NCBI RefSeq assembly: GCF_001428065.1
Contig: NZ_LMSE01000003.1
Coordinates: 29,632 to 93,631 of the forward strand
Source: Nostocoides sp. Soil756
GTDB lineage: Bacteria > Actinomycetota > Actinomycetes > Actinomycetales > Dermatophilaceae
Reading direction: 5' to 3'
Length of the DNA: 64,000 nt
Shown here piece after piece: positions 44,838 through 52,354 of this stretch. The notes beneath the pieces were generated by a model, which was not told where the DNA came from, made no database searches, and was given only the letters and a program-made list of their open reading frames with translations. Every line of letters starts with the position of its first letter. The stretch's first letter is position 1. The position numbers were made by a program, and so were the translations under genes.

Positions 44838-45746
44838 ATGGCAACCGCACCGCTGGGGGACATCGAGATCGCGTACGAGGTCGACGGGCCCGATGACGGC
44901 CAGCTCATGCTGCTGCTGATGGGCCTCGGGACCCAGCTGGTCGCGTGGCCCGCCGAGGTGGTCGACGGGCTGGCGGCGGCGGGCTTCCGGGTCATCCGGC
45001 TCGACAACCGCGACATCGGGCTGTCCTCGCGCACCCCGGGTCCCCCGCCGCGCCGCAGTGAGGTGATGCGGGCGTTCGTGCACCGCCGGGCAGCGCGCTC
45101 GGACTACCTGATCTCCGACATGGCCTCCGATGCCGTCGCCCTGCTCGACCACCTCGGGGTCGACGTCGCCCACGTCGTCGGGGTGTCGATGGGCGGGATG
45201 ATCGCGCAGCAGCTGACCATCGACCATCCGACACGGGTGCGGTCGCTGGTCTCGATCATGTCCAACACCGGCAACCGCAAGGCCGGGCGGGTCTCGCCCC
45301 GGCTGCTCCCGACGATGGCGATGTCGCTCACCACGCCCCGCCCCACCGACGAGGAGGAGGCCGTGCGGCTCGGGGTCGAGGGCTGGCGGGTCATCGCCGG
45401 GCCGCTGTTCGACGCCGACGAGATCGAGGTGCAGGTCCGCCAGGCCGTCGCGCGCAGCGTCAACCCGCTCGGCACGGTGCGACAGCTGCTGGCCATCCTG
45501 GCGAGCCCGGACCGCACCGCCGGCCTGCACGAGGTCACCGTCCCCACGCTCGTCGTGCACGGGCTGGCGGACCGGCTGGTGGTGCCCAGCGGCGGCATCG
45601 CGACGGCGCAGGCCGTGCCGGGATCGCGGCTGCTGATGTTCCCCGACATGGGTCACGACCTGCCGCGCCCACGGCGGGCCGAGATCGTCGAGGCCATCGT
45701 GCGCAACGCGGCCCGCGCCCACGCCGTGGACTCCGCCCGCACCTGA
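44838..45746 (+). CDS. Alpha/beta hydrolase
   Basis: A 302-residue alpha/beta-hydrolase-fold protein. The nucleophile elbow is GVSMGGMIAQQL (Ser), the oxyanion region LLLMGLGTQLVAWP, the acid in VHGLADRLV and the His in PDMGHDLPRP. The Asn-Arg-Asp pattern IRLDNRDIGLSS is typical of a widespread actinobacterial esterase-like group. The substrate is unknown. It is divergent from the small membrane pair across 144 bases. Confidence 0.88.
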   Translation: MATAPLGDIEIAYEVDGPDDGQLMLLLMGLGTQLVAWPAEVVDGLAAAGFRVIRLDNRDIGLSSRTPGPPPRRSEVMRAFVHRRAARSDYLISDMASDAVALLDHLGVDVAHVVGVSMGGMIAQQLTIDHPTRVRSLVSIMSNTGNRKAGRVSPRLLPTMAMSLTTPRPTDEEEAVRLGVEGWRVIAGPLFDADEIEVQVRQAVARSVNPLGTVRQLLAILASPDRTAGLHEVTVPTLVVHGLADRLVVPSGGIATAQAVPGSRLLMFPDMGHDLPRPRRAEIVEAIVRNAARAHAVDSART

Positions 45747-45873
45747 CCCGCGGCGGCCCAGAGCTGCAGCTCACCAGCCTCGCGGCCGCCCAGGCCCCCA
45801 GCCGCCCAGCGCCCAGGCCCGCAGCCGTCCAGGCACGCACCCCCCATCGGCCGCACCGGGCCGACCCGCGGCG

Positions 45874-46344
45874 TCACCGCCCGGCGGGACGCGCCGGCAC
45901 GGCGGAGGCGGGAGCAGCCGTGACCGTCATGGCCGGACGGTCGCCGGGAACGCGTGTCTCGTCCGTCGCGGAGCCAGGGGCCAGCAGGAGGTACCCCTGG
46001 GCGACGAGGATGACGGCGACGGCCAGCAGCTTGCCGGCGGGCAGGGTCGCCCCGAACTGCACACGGTCGACGACGATGATCCCCACCTGGAGCAGCACGA
46101 TCCACCCCATGGTGACCACGGCCAGCTCGGCGTACTGCAGCGCCGAGGCGTAGACCCAGAACAGCAGCCCGAAGATCGCGGCGCCCGCGACGAGGGCGCC
46201 TCGGTTGCCGTCCTGGGCCCAGACCTTGGCGGCGACGGCGCCGAGGAGGTCGAGGGCGGCCAGCGCGGCCATGGCGACGGTCGCGACGACCGGCAGCGGC
46301 CACGAGTCGGGGAGGCGGATCAGCAGCGGGTCGAGTGTGGACAT
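45874..46344 (-). CDS. Four-helix membrane protein, SMR/EamA-like
   Basis: A 156-residue protein with four helices. The order, length (about 118 residues before the tail) and the sequence LFWVYASALQYAELAVVTMG followed by a short loop and GKLLAVAVILVAQGYLLL recall small multidrug resistance or DMT-type transporters. The key SMR glutamate in the first helix is absent; the first helix has Asp in AALDLLGAVAAK instead. The tail is a Pro/Ala-rich cytoplasmic end. Good Shine-Dalgarno GGAGG before the ATG. Confidence 0.6.
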   Translation of the reverse strand: MSTLDPLLIRLPDSWPLPVVATVAMAALAALDLLGAVAAKVWAQDGNRGALVAGAAIFGLLFWVYASALQYAELAVVTMGWIVLLQVGIIVVDRVQFGATLPAGKLLAVAVILVAQGYLLLAPGSATDETRVPGDRPAMTVTAAPASAVPARPAGR

Positions 46345-46440
46345 CGGGTCCTCCGGGGCGAGCGCGACGCGCCGGATGCTGGCACGTCGCTCTTCAGGAG
46401 CACCGCCGGGCCGGGCTGATACCCGCCCCAGGCCCGCGGC

Positions 46441-47418
46441 TCAGCCGTCCCACAGGTCGCGGATCCGGGCCGAGATGCGGCGGCCGTGCTCGCGGGCGCG
46501 CTCGAGGGTGGTCGCGCCGCGGGTGGTGTCGAGGGGGTTGGCGCCCATCGCCCACAGGTCGCGGGCGTCGGGGACGACGACGTGGCTGCGGCTGTGCGGG
46601 CGCAGCGCCCAGGCCTGCACGCGCGGCAGCTCGCGGAGGCCGGCCCCCACGGGGTAGGGCGCGAGGACCAGCACGCGGGCGTGCCCGGCGGCGAGGTCGA
46701 CGTTGGCGATGGAGCGCAGGCCGCCGTCGACGTAGCGGCGCCCGGCGATCTCGACGGCGGGGAAGACCCCGGGGACGGCGCAGCTGGCGGCGACGGCGCG
46801 CTCGAGCGGGACGCCGCCCGAGCCGTCGAAGACCACCGAGGTACCGGTCTCGGTGTCGACGGCGGTGACGAGCAGGCGGCCGGCGGGCCACCCCCGTCCC
46901 ACGAGGCCGAAGCCGACGGTGGCGAGCCACTCCTCCTCGGTGGCGGTCCGGGCGTCGAGCGCCGCCCGGCCGACGAGCGCGCGCCCGTCGCGGTGGTCAC
47001 GGGCCATCTGCGCGCGCAGGTAGCGGGCCGCGTCGGACGGGCCGAGCCGACCGACCTCGGTCATCGGCACGCCGTTGCGGACGAGCTCGAACGCCTCGTC
47101 GTCGGTGCCGAGGCGCAGGTGCGCCGCCACCATCGAGCCAGCCGAGGTGCCGATCATGGTGTCGGCGTCGCGGACGTCGACACCTTCGTCGCGCAGGCCG
47201 AGGACGACGCCGGCCTCCCAGGCGATGCCGGTGACGCCCCCACCTGCGAGGACCAGGGCGCGCTCGAGGGCGACGTCCGGCGGCTGCCAGTCGGTGTAGA
47301 CGCGTGAGCCCCCGTCGACGTAGTGGGTCGGCTCAGGCGCACCCGCGGCCGCCTGGACACCGCCGACCCCGAGGTCGGCCGGCCCCGCCGTCGCGCTCTC
47401 GTCGGTCACGTCACTCAC
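46441..47418 (-). CDS. Patatin-like phospholipase family protein
   Basis: A 325-residue patatin-type lipid acyl hydrolase. The oxyanion loop is LAGGGVTGIAWEAGV, the nucleophile motif GTSAGSMVA (GxSxG) and the catalytic Asp in YVDGGLRS, so the Ser-Asp dyad is intact. No signal peptide. The lipid substrate is unknown. The first GTG (47418) has a Shine-Dalgarno placed too close; a GTG at 47409 has GAGGT nine bases upstream and may be the true start, giving 322 residues. Confidence 0.9.
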   Translation of the reverse strand: MSDVTDESATAGPADLGVGGVQAAAGAPEPTHYVDGGSRVYTDWQPPDVALERALVLAGGGVTGIAWEAGVVLGLRDEGVDVRDADTMIGTSAGSMVAAHLRLGTDDEAFELVRNGVPMTEVGRLGPSDAARYLRAQMARDHRDGRALVGRAALDARTATEEEWLATVGFGLVGRGWPAGRLLVTAVDTETGTSVVFDGSGGVPLERAVAASCAVPGVFPAVEIAGRRYVDGGLRSIANVDLAAGHARVLVLAPYPVGAGLRELPRVQAWALRPHSRSHVVVPDARDLWAMGANPLDTTRGATTLERAREHGRRISARIRDLWDG

Positions 47419-47520
47419 ACCTCGATTGTCCGCCCGAGGCCGCGGCCGCCACGAGCACCCCGGCCGTGGGGATGCTCACGCTCGCCCCCCGCAACCCAGC
47501 ACCCGGCCCCGGCTCCTCGC

Positions 47521-47556
47521 GCCGGCTCCACCTGCCCCGCCGGCTCCACCTGCCCC
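47521..47556 (+). repeat. Perfect 18-bp tandem duplication
   Basis: GCCGGCTCCACCTGCCCC occurs twice in a row in the 166-base gap between the patatin gene and the SprT-like gene. It probably arose by slippage; no function seen. Confidence 0.8.
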
Positions 47557-47584
47557 ACCGCACCCGGCAGGCCACCGCGGGGGC

Positions 47585-48274
47585 TCACGCGGCCCCGGAC
47601 TCCGCTGCCCGCACCGCTTCGAGCGGGACGCCGACGAGGTCGTCACCCACCCGGACCTGGCAGCGGGTGGCCCCGACGAGCTCGACCTCACCCCGATGCC
47701 CGCGCCACGGCCCGTCGACGACCTCGACGAGGTCGCCCAGACGGGGCCGCGCGGCACCCCGCGAACGCACCGCGTCGAGACGCAGGGCGGCCAGCTCGGC
47801 CTGGTAGGAGGCGGGCATCGAGGCCGGGCGGCCGCGGAAGGTCCACGAGAACAGGTGCTGGGGGTCGAACCGCCGCGAGCATCGGCCGCACGACATCAGG
47901 CGGGTGGGCGACCGATGCCGGGTGCGCTCGTGGCCCGCCGGGCACCGGCCGACCCAGTCGCCGGGGACACGAGGGGCATCCGGCGAGACACACCGCTCCC
48001 CACTGCAGCCGATGCGCACGGCGGCGGCGCGCCACACCGCGTCGTGCCCGTGCTGTGGACCCACGAGGGCGTGCGCGATCTCGTGGAGCAGGGTGTCTCG
48101 GACCTCGTCCTCGGAGTGCAGCCGCGTCAGCGGGGCGCTGATGCCGATCTGGCGGGTGCCGAAGCGGCACACGCCGGCCCGGGTCTTGGCGCGGTCGGCG
48201 ACGACCGACCAGCCGTCGAGGCCGTGCTCGGCGACCAGGCGGCGCCCCATCGCCAGCGCGTGCTGGACCTCCAT
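47585..48274 (-). CDS. SprT-like zinc metalloprotein
   Basis: A 229-residue SprT-like protein. The zinc site HEIAHAL is at residues 64-70 with a further His near 75-77 (GPQHGHDAVW), and a zinc-ribbon-like set of cysteines follows (RCPAGHERT, LMSCGRCSRRF). The C-terminal 45 residues form a KOW-like small domain (GDLVEVVDGPWRGHRGEVEL). SprT/Spartan relatives degrade DNA-protein crosslinks; that role here is inferred. The ATG at 48274 has AAGGAGAGG upstream. Confidence 0.85.
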   Translation of the reverse strand: MEVQHALAMGRRLVAEHGLDGWSVVADRAKTRAGVCRFGTRQIGISAPLTRLHSEDEVRDTLLHEIAHALVGPQHGHDAVWRAAAVRIGCSGERCVSPDAPRVPGDWVGRCPAGHERTRHRSPTRLMSCGRCSRRFDPQHLFSWTFRGRPASMPASYQAELAALRLDAVRSRGAARPRLGDLVEVVDGPWRGHRGEVELVGATRCQVRVGDDLVGVPLEAVRAAESGAA

Positions 48275-48381
48275 CGCCCTCTCCTTCCGCCGTCCTGCGA
48301 CGGGGCGGCCCCGTCCATCTGCCCCCACGGTAGGGATCCGCGCCGACAGGACTGCTGCGGCACACCGGGGCGCGGGGCGGC

Positions 48382-48419
48382 CTGTGGACGACGACGCGAC
48401 GCCACCCATCCTGTGGACG
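48382..48419. repeat. CTGTGGACGAC pair spaced 29 bp
   Basis: CTGTGGACGAC starts at 48382 and CTGTGGACGA at 48411, about 110 bases upstream of the SprT-like ATG, in the 368-base gap 48275-48642. Spacing matches the pair at 30512. The rest of the gap carries the leader of the transporter gene, with GAAAGGGG before its ATG; no other gene is seen. Confidence 0.55.
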
Positions 48420-48642
48420 ACCGTCCGCGCCGGTAGCGCGGGTAGCGCCCGTGGCCCCTGTCCAGCGCCCCGTGCGGACCTGACCTGCGGAAACCCTGAG
48501 AGGCGGCTGGTTAGACGCTGTGAAATGTTCGGGCGCTGCCGGGCCGTTCGGGCCGCTCCCCTGCCTAGGCTCCCCCGGGTGCCGTGCGCGTGTGCGGCCG
48601 CCCGCGTCACCGACGCGCCACAGAACCGTGAAAGGGGTTCGC

Positions 48643-50229
48643 ATGACGGCGACCACCGCCCATCGCGAGGCATCCGGAGGTGGTGTCCTGTCGTTCCTCG
48701 ACCGGAGCCGCACCGTGGCCTCATCCGACTACAACCGCTGGCTCATCCCGCCGGCCGCCCTGGCCATCCACCTGTGCATCGGTCAGGTGTACGCCACGAG
48801 CGTGTACAAGGCTTCGCTGGTCGCGCACTTCGACAGCTCGCTGACCGCGATCGGCATCATCTTCTCGATCGCCATCGTGATGCTCGGCCTGTCGGCCGCC
48901 GTCATGGGCACCTGGGTCGACCGGGTCGGGCCCCGCATGGCGATGTTCGTCGCGTCGTGCGCGTGGGCGCTGGGCTTCCTCGTCGGCTCCGTCGGCATCG
49001 CGACCACGCAGCTGTGGCTGGTCTACCTCGGCTACGGCTTCATCGGCGGCATCGGCCTGGGGATCGGCTACATCTCCCCCGTGTCGACCCTCATCAAGTG
49101 GTTCCCGGACCGGCCGGGCCTGGCCACCGGGATGGCGATCATGGGCTTCGGTGGGGGCGCCATGGTGGCTTCTCCCCTGTCGCGCCAGCTGCTGTCGTTC
49201 TTCGACCCGGCCTACAACCCGGCGAACTCCAAGTCGCTGGCCAGTGGCCACGCGCTGACGTTGCTGTTCGTCAGCCTCGCCGTCATCTACTTCGTGATCA
49301 TGATGATCGGTGTGGCCAACGTGCGCGTGCCAGCGCCGGGCTGGGCGCCGGAGGGGTTCGACGCCTCGACGCTCTCGCGCTCCAAGTCGCTGGTCACCGA
49401 CCAGAGCGTCTCGGCCGCGAACTCCATCAGGACCCCGCAGTTCTGGTTCCTGTGGGTGGCCCTGTTCTGCAACGTCACCGCGGGCATCGGCATCCTCGAG
49501 CAGGCCGCGCCGATGATCCAGGACTTCTTCCGCGGTCCGGGCGGGACCTCGACCGTCGCAGTGGCCGCGGCCGGCGGGTTCGTCGGGCTGCTGTCGCTGT
49601 TCAACATGGCGGGCCGCTTCGCCTGGTCCTCGGCCTCCGACAAGGTCGGCCGCAAGCCGATCTACATGGTCTACCTCGGCGTCGGCATCGTGCTGTACCT
49701 CCTGCTCGCCCTCGTCGGCTCCACGACGACGGCCGTGTTCGTGCTGCTGGCCGCGATCATCATCAGCTTCTACGGTGGCGGCTTCTCGACGGCTCCGGCC
49801 TACCTGCGTGACCTCTTCGGCACCTACCAGGTCGGCGCGATCCATGGTCGGCTGCTGACCGCGTGGTCGGCGGCCGGTGTGGTCGGGCCGCTCATCATCA
49901 ACGGCTTCCTCGACGTCGCCGGCACCCCCGGCAAGCTCACCGCGGCCGACTACCGCCCCGCATTGTTCACGATGGTGGGCGTGCTCGCCGTCGGCTTCGT
50001 CGCGAACCTGTTGGTCAAGGCGGTGGACAACCGGTTCCACGAGCCGGCCTCGGTCGTGGAGGCCGCTGCCGCCAAGGACCGCGAGGCTGCGGCCCGCGTG
50101 GAGGCCGGCGAGGTCTCGCGTGGCGGTGCCGGTGCTGTGCGCGTCTACGTCTCGTGGGGTGTGGTGAGCCTGCTCCTGGCCTATGGTGTGTACGAGACGC
50201 TGGTCACAGCGTCGAAGCTGTTCGCCTGA
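48643..50229 (+). CDS. OFA-type MFS transporter with C-terminal extra helix
   Basis: A 528-residue major facilitator of the oxalate/formate antiporter (OFA) type: 12 helices, the start NRWLIPPAALAIHLCIGQVY, the MFS loop TWVDRVGPRMAMFVAS and GYISPVSTLIKWFPDRPGLA. Substrate is probably a small carboxylate but is not determined. After helix 12 come a helical charged linker and one more membrane helix, VRVYVSWGVVSLLLAYGVYE. That tail resembles the short proteins annotated as MFS transporter small subunit that often sit next to OFA transporters, so the two seem fused. The ATG at 48643 follows AAAGGGG. Confidence 0.88.
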   Translation: MTATTAHREASGGGVLSFLDRSRTVASSDYNRWLIPPAALAIHLCIGQVYATSVYKASLVAHFDSSLTAIGIIFSIAIVMLGLSAAVMGTWVDRVGPRMAMFVASCAWALGFLVGSVGIATTQLWLVYLGYGFIGGIGLGIGYISPVSTLIKWFPDRPGLATGMAIMGFGGGAMVASPLSRQLLSFFDPAYNPANSKSLASGHALTLLFVSLAVIYFVIMMIGVANVRVPAPGWAPEGFDASTLSRSKSLVTDQSVSAANSIRTPQFWFLWVALFCNVTAGIGILEQAAPMIQDFFRGPGGTSTVAVAAAGGFVGLLSLFNMAGRFAWSSASDKVGRKPIYMVYLGVGIVLYLLLALVGSTTTAVFVLLAAIIISFYGGGFSTAPAYLRDLFGTYQVGAIHGRLLTAWSAAGVVGPLIINGFLDVAGTPGKLTAADYRPALFTMVGVLAVGFVANLLVKAVDNRFHEPASVVEAAAAKDREAAARVEAGEVSRGGAGAVRVYVSWGVVSLLLAYGVYETLVTASKLFA

Positions 50230-50233
50230 CCGA

Positions 50234-50290
50234 GCAGCCCCGTTCTGGAGGGGCTGCGGCGCCGTGGCGGTCCACTGGACCGCCGCGGCG
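50234..50290 (+). terminator. Double hairpin after the OFA transporter
   Basis: GCAGCCCC/GGGGCTGC (50234-50257) is followed by a longer stem around GGCGGTCC-ACT-GGACCGCC (50260-50290). Both lie within 60 bases of the stop codon. The remaining sequence to 50476 shows no gene. Confidence 0.7.
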
Positions 50291-50476
50291 TCGTTGTCTC
50301 CGGCCCCGGGCGCCGGCTGGCGCGAGCTTCCGCGTCATCACCGGGACGACGCGGTTGTTCGCTCATGGCAGGGATGTATCCGCGTCATCCACCGCTTTCC
50401 CCGCCATCGCTGGTGCGCCGACCCCCGCATCGATGTCCGGGCTCGAGGCGTGTGCAGCTGAGGTGGCTGCGGGCGG

Positions 50477-51379
50477 TCAGCTGGTGTAGAGCCGGGACTC
50501 GGCCTCGCGCACCCTCAGCGTGGTCGGTGTGCCCTGTAGTGTGACCTCGCCCGGGATGTCGATCCAGTCGCTGCCGCCCACCCGGAACTGGCCGCTGTAG
50601 ACGATGTCGACCCGCACCTGCTGCTCGCCGGGGGCGGTGTACGTCTGGATGATCGAGCCGGTCGGATGCGGGCCGCCGAGATCGGTGGTGGGGCCGATGG
50701 TGCGCTCCCCCAGGTGGTACGTGACGCTCTTCAGGCGCGGCCGGATCTCGACGCTGTAGCCCAGGAGCGTGGCCGGGTCGGGGCGGTCGACCTCGTCGGG
50801 GCCGAAGCCGTCGTCGGGGAAGCGCACTTCGAAGTACGTCGGCAGGTTGACCAGCGTGACGTCGCCCTCGGGCTGGATGTTCACCGTCGGCACCGAGAAG
50901 TCCGTGTCGTGGAACGCGTCCTGGATCATCGCCATCGTGAGCGCCCTAACACCCGGAATTAGCTCCGGGTAACACGTATCGCCCTCATGCTTCCAACGCG
51001 TCCCAGGCGCAGGAATCCCGTCGGCCGTGACTTGGCGCGTCCAAACGGCGATGAATGGTCCGTTGCCACCGGCCGAGCCAGGGCTTTCGCATCTCGTGTG
51101 GGACCGACCACATTCGTTGTCAAACTCGACCTCACCCGGGATGCCCCCACACACAGATGCGACCGCGTACTCAAACCACGGCCCCTTGCCGTGTCCCACA
51201 GTCGGGTTCCTTGCTAACAGGGCGTTCACCTCATCGAGGCCCAGCACCCCCAGCGTCGAACCGCTGTCCGTCGCACTCCCAAATACGTCGTTCTCTGGAC
51301 TGGCAGCGGCGGCCAATTGCGGGACCGACGCGACCATCGCAAAGGCTGCGAACGACACGGCTACCGTGCCCCATCTCAC
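50477..51379 (-). CDS. Secreted protein, unknown function, PKD-like C-terminal part
   Basis: A 300-residue exported protein. From the GTG at 51379, which overlaps the upstream lipoprotein stop (GTGA), a Sec signal peptide runs VRWGTVAVSFAAFAMV to about residue 26 with Ala-rich cleavage region. The mature part has several cysteines and a beta-rich end (QQVRVDIVYSGQFRVGG) like a PKD/Ig-type fold. The first part of the gene is lower in G+C: the 60-base block at 51001 has 39 G/C. I do not recognise the family by name, but the lipoprotein-plus-secreted-protein layout looks like a unit at the cell surface. Confidence 0.7.
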   Translation of the reverse strand: MRWGTVAVSFAAFAMVASVPQLAAAASPENDVFGSATDSGSTLGVLGLDEVNALLARNPTVGHGKGPWFEYAVASVCGGIPGEVEFDNECGRSHTRCESPGSAGGNGPFIAVWTRQVTADGIPAPGTRWKHEGDTCYPELIPGVRALTMAMIQDAFHDTDFSVPTVNIQPEGDVTLVNLPTYFEVRFPDDGFGPDEVDRPDPATLLGYSVEIRPRLKSVTYHLGERTIGPTTDLGGPHPTGSIIQTYTAPGEQQVRVDIVYSGQFRVGGSDWIDIPGEVTLQGTPTTLRVREAESRLYTS

Positions 51380-51972
51380 GGCTTGGACTCCATGTCTAGG
51401 AACTTCCACTCGCCCGCCGACCACCGAACACCCACATTGAAGTGCCCTTGCTTTTGCGAGTCGGAGGTGATGACCTTGCCTGCCTTATCGATAACGTTCA
51501 CTGCATTCTGCAGCAGCCCTAGATCGAAGTAGATGTCTCCGGCAGGCGCACCTTCAAGGACAGTGAGAGTTTTCACCTCGACCGGGTCTGAGGCGTAGCG
51601 CTGTCCTGACTCTGAAAGTTCGACCGCGCGCGCCTGCATCTTCTTGCAGAACTGGCACTCACCTCGAGACAGCGTGGGAAGCACGCTTGGGTCCGGTCGG
51701 GTCCACGCGAGGTTCAACTCATCGAAGAAGAAGCGGACGAAGGCTTCGGCTCCGGCCGGGGTCTGGGCTCGTGCCGCCGCCGGGATCGCCGGCCCTGACG
51801 CCGTCGCGCTGGGCGACACGCTGGCGCTCGGACTGGGCGACGGGCTCGGGTTGGCCGAGCTCGCCGTCGGACTTGGGGTCACCACCGGGGAGGCGTCATC
51901 CGTGCATCCCCCGAGCACGACCGCCGCCAGCACGCCGGCCACGACCAGCGCCACCCGCCTGTCCCCACGCAT
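51376..51972 (-). CDS. DUF6318-type lipoprotein
   Basis: A 198-residue lipoprotein. The signal peptide ends in the lipobox VLGGC (Cys about residue 23), followed by a Ser/Pro/Thr spacer and a globular domain beginning AGAEAFVRFFFDELNLAW with the CxxC-like QFCKK and GQRYASDPVEV, which I match from memory to DUF6318. Function unknown. G+C is low for the window (30 of 60 in the block at 51481), hinting at transfer or relaxed composition. It is coupled to the secreted protein gene by GTGA. Confidence 0.75.
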   Translation of the reverse strand: MRGDRRVALVVAGVLAAVVLGGCTDDASPVVTPSPTASSANPSPSPSPSASVSPSATASGPAIPAAARAQTPAGAEAFVRFFFDELNLAWTRPDPSVLPTLSRGECQFCKKMQARAVELSESGQRYASDPVEVKTLTVLEGAPAGDIYFDLGLLQNAVNVIDKAGKVITSDSQKQGHFNVGVRWSAGEWKFLDMESKP

Positions 51973-52130
51973 CGAGCAACCCCCTTCCGGCCACTCCTCC
52001 GGTGACCCCCGTCGACATCACCGTAGCCAAACCGCCCGATTCCGCCACTCGAGTTGTCCACAGGCTGCTCGTGTGCACCACAGGCTGCGCGTGCGTATCA
52101 ACGGTCACCTCCGTATCCCCGCGGCCGTGC

Positions 52131-52169
52131 CCGCGACCCACCACCGCGACCCACCACCGCGACCCACCA
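52131..52169 (+). repeat. 13-bp tandem repeat, three copies
   Basis: CCGCGACCCACCA is repeated three times head to tail in the 382-base gap 51973-52354 between the divergent lipoprotein and MFS genes. The same gap has TTGTCCACAGG at 52054 and a second CACAGGCTG nearby. No gene was seen in it. Confidence 0.75.
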
Positions 52170-52354
52170 CCGCGGCGCCCGGCCTCCCGTCACACCCCTA
52201 CCACGGAAGGAGCCAGCCGCCACCGCCCGGCGGCCACCGCGCGCCCGGCCGCCGAGGCGACACCGGCATAGTCATTTCGGGCTATGGACACCAGTACCAT
52301 CCGCCCACGATCGTTTCCGGGTCGGGGCGCGCGGGCCCCTCGAGGGGAGTGCGC

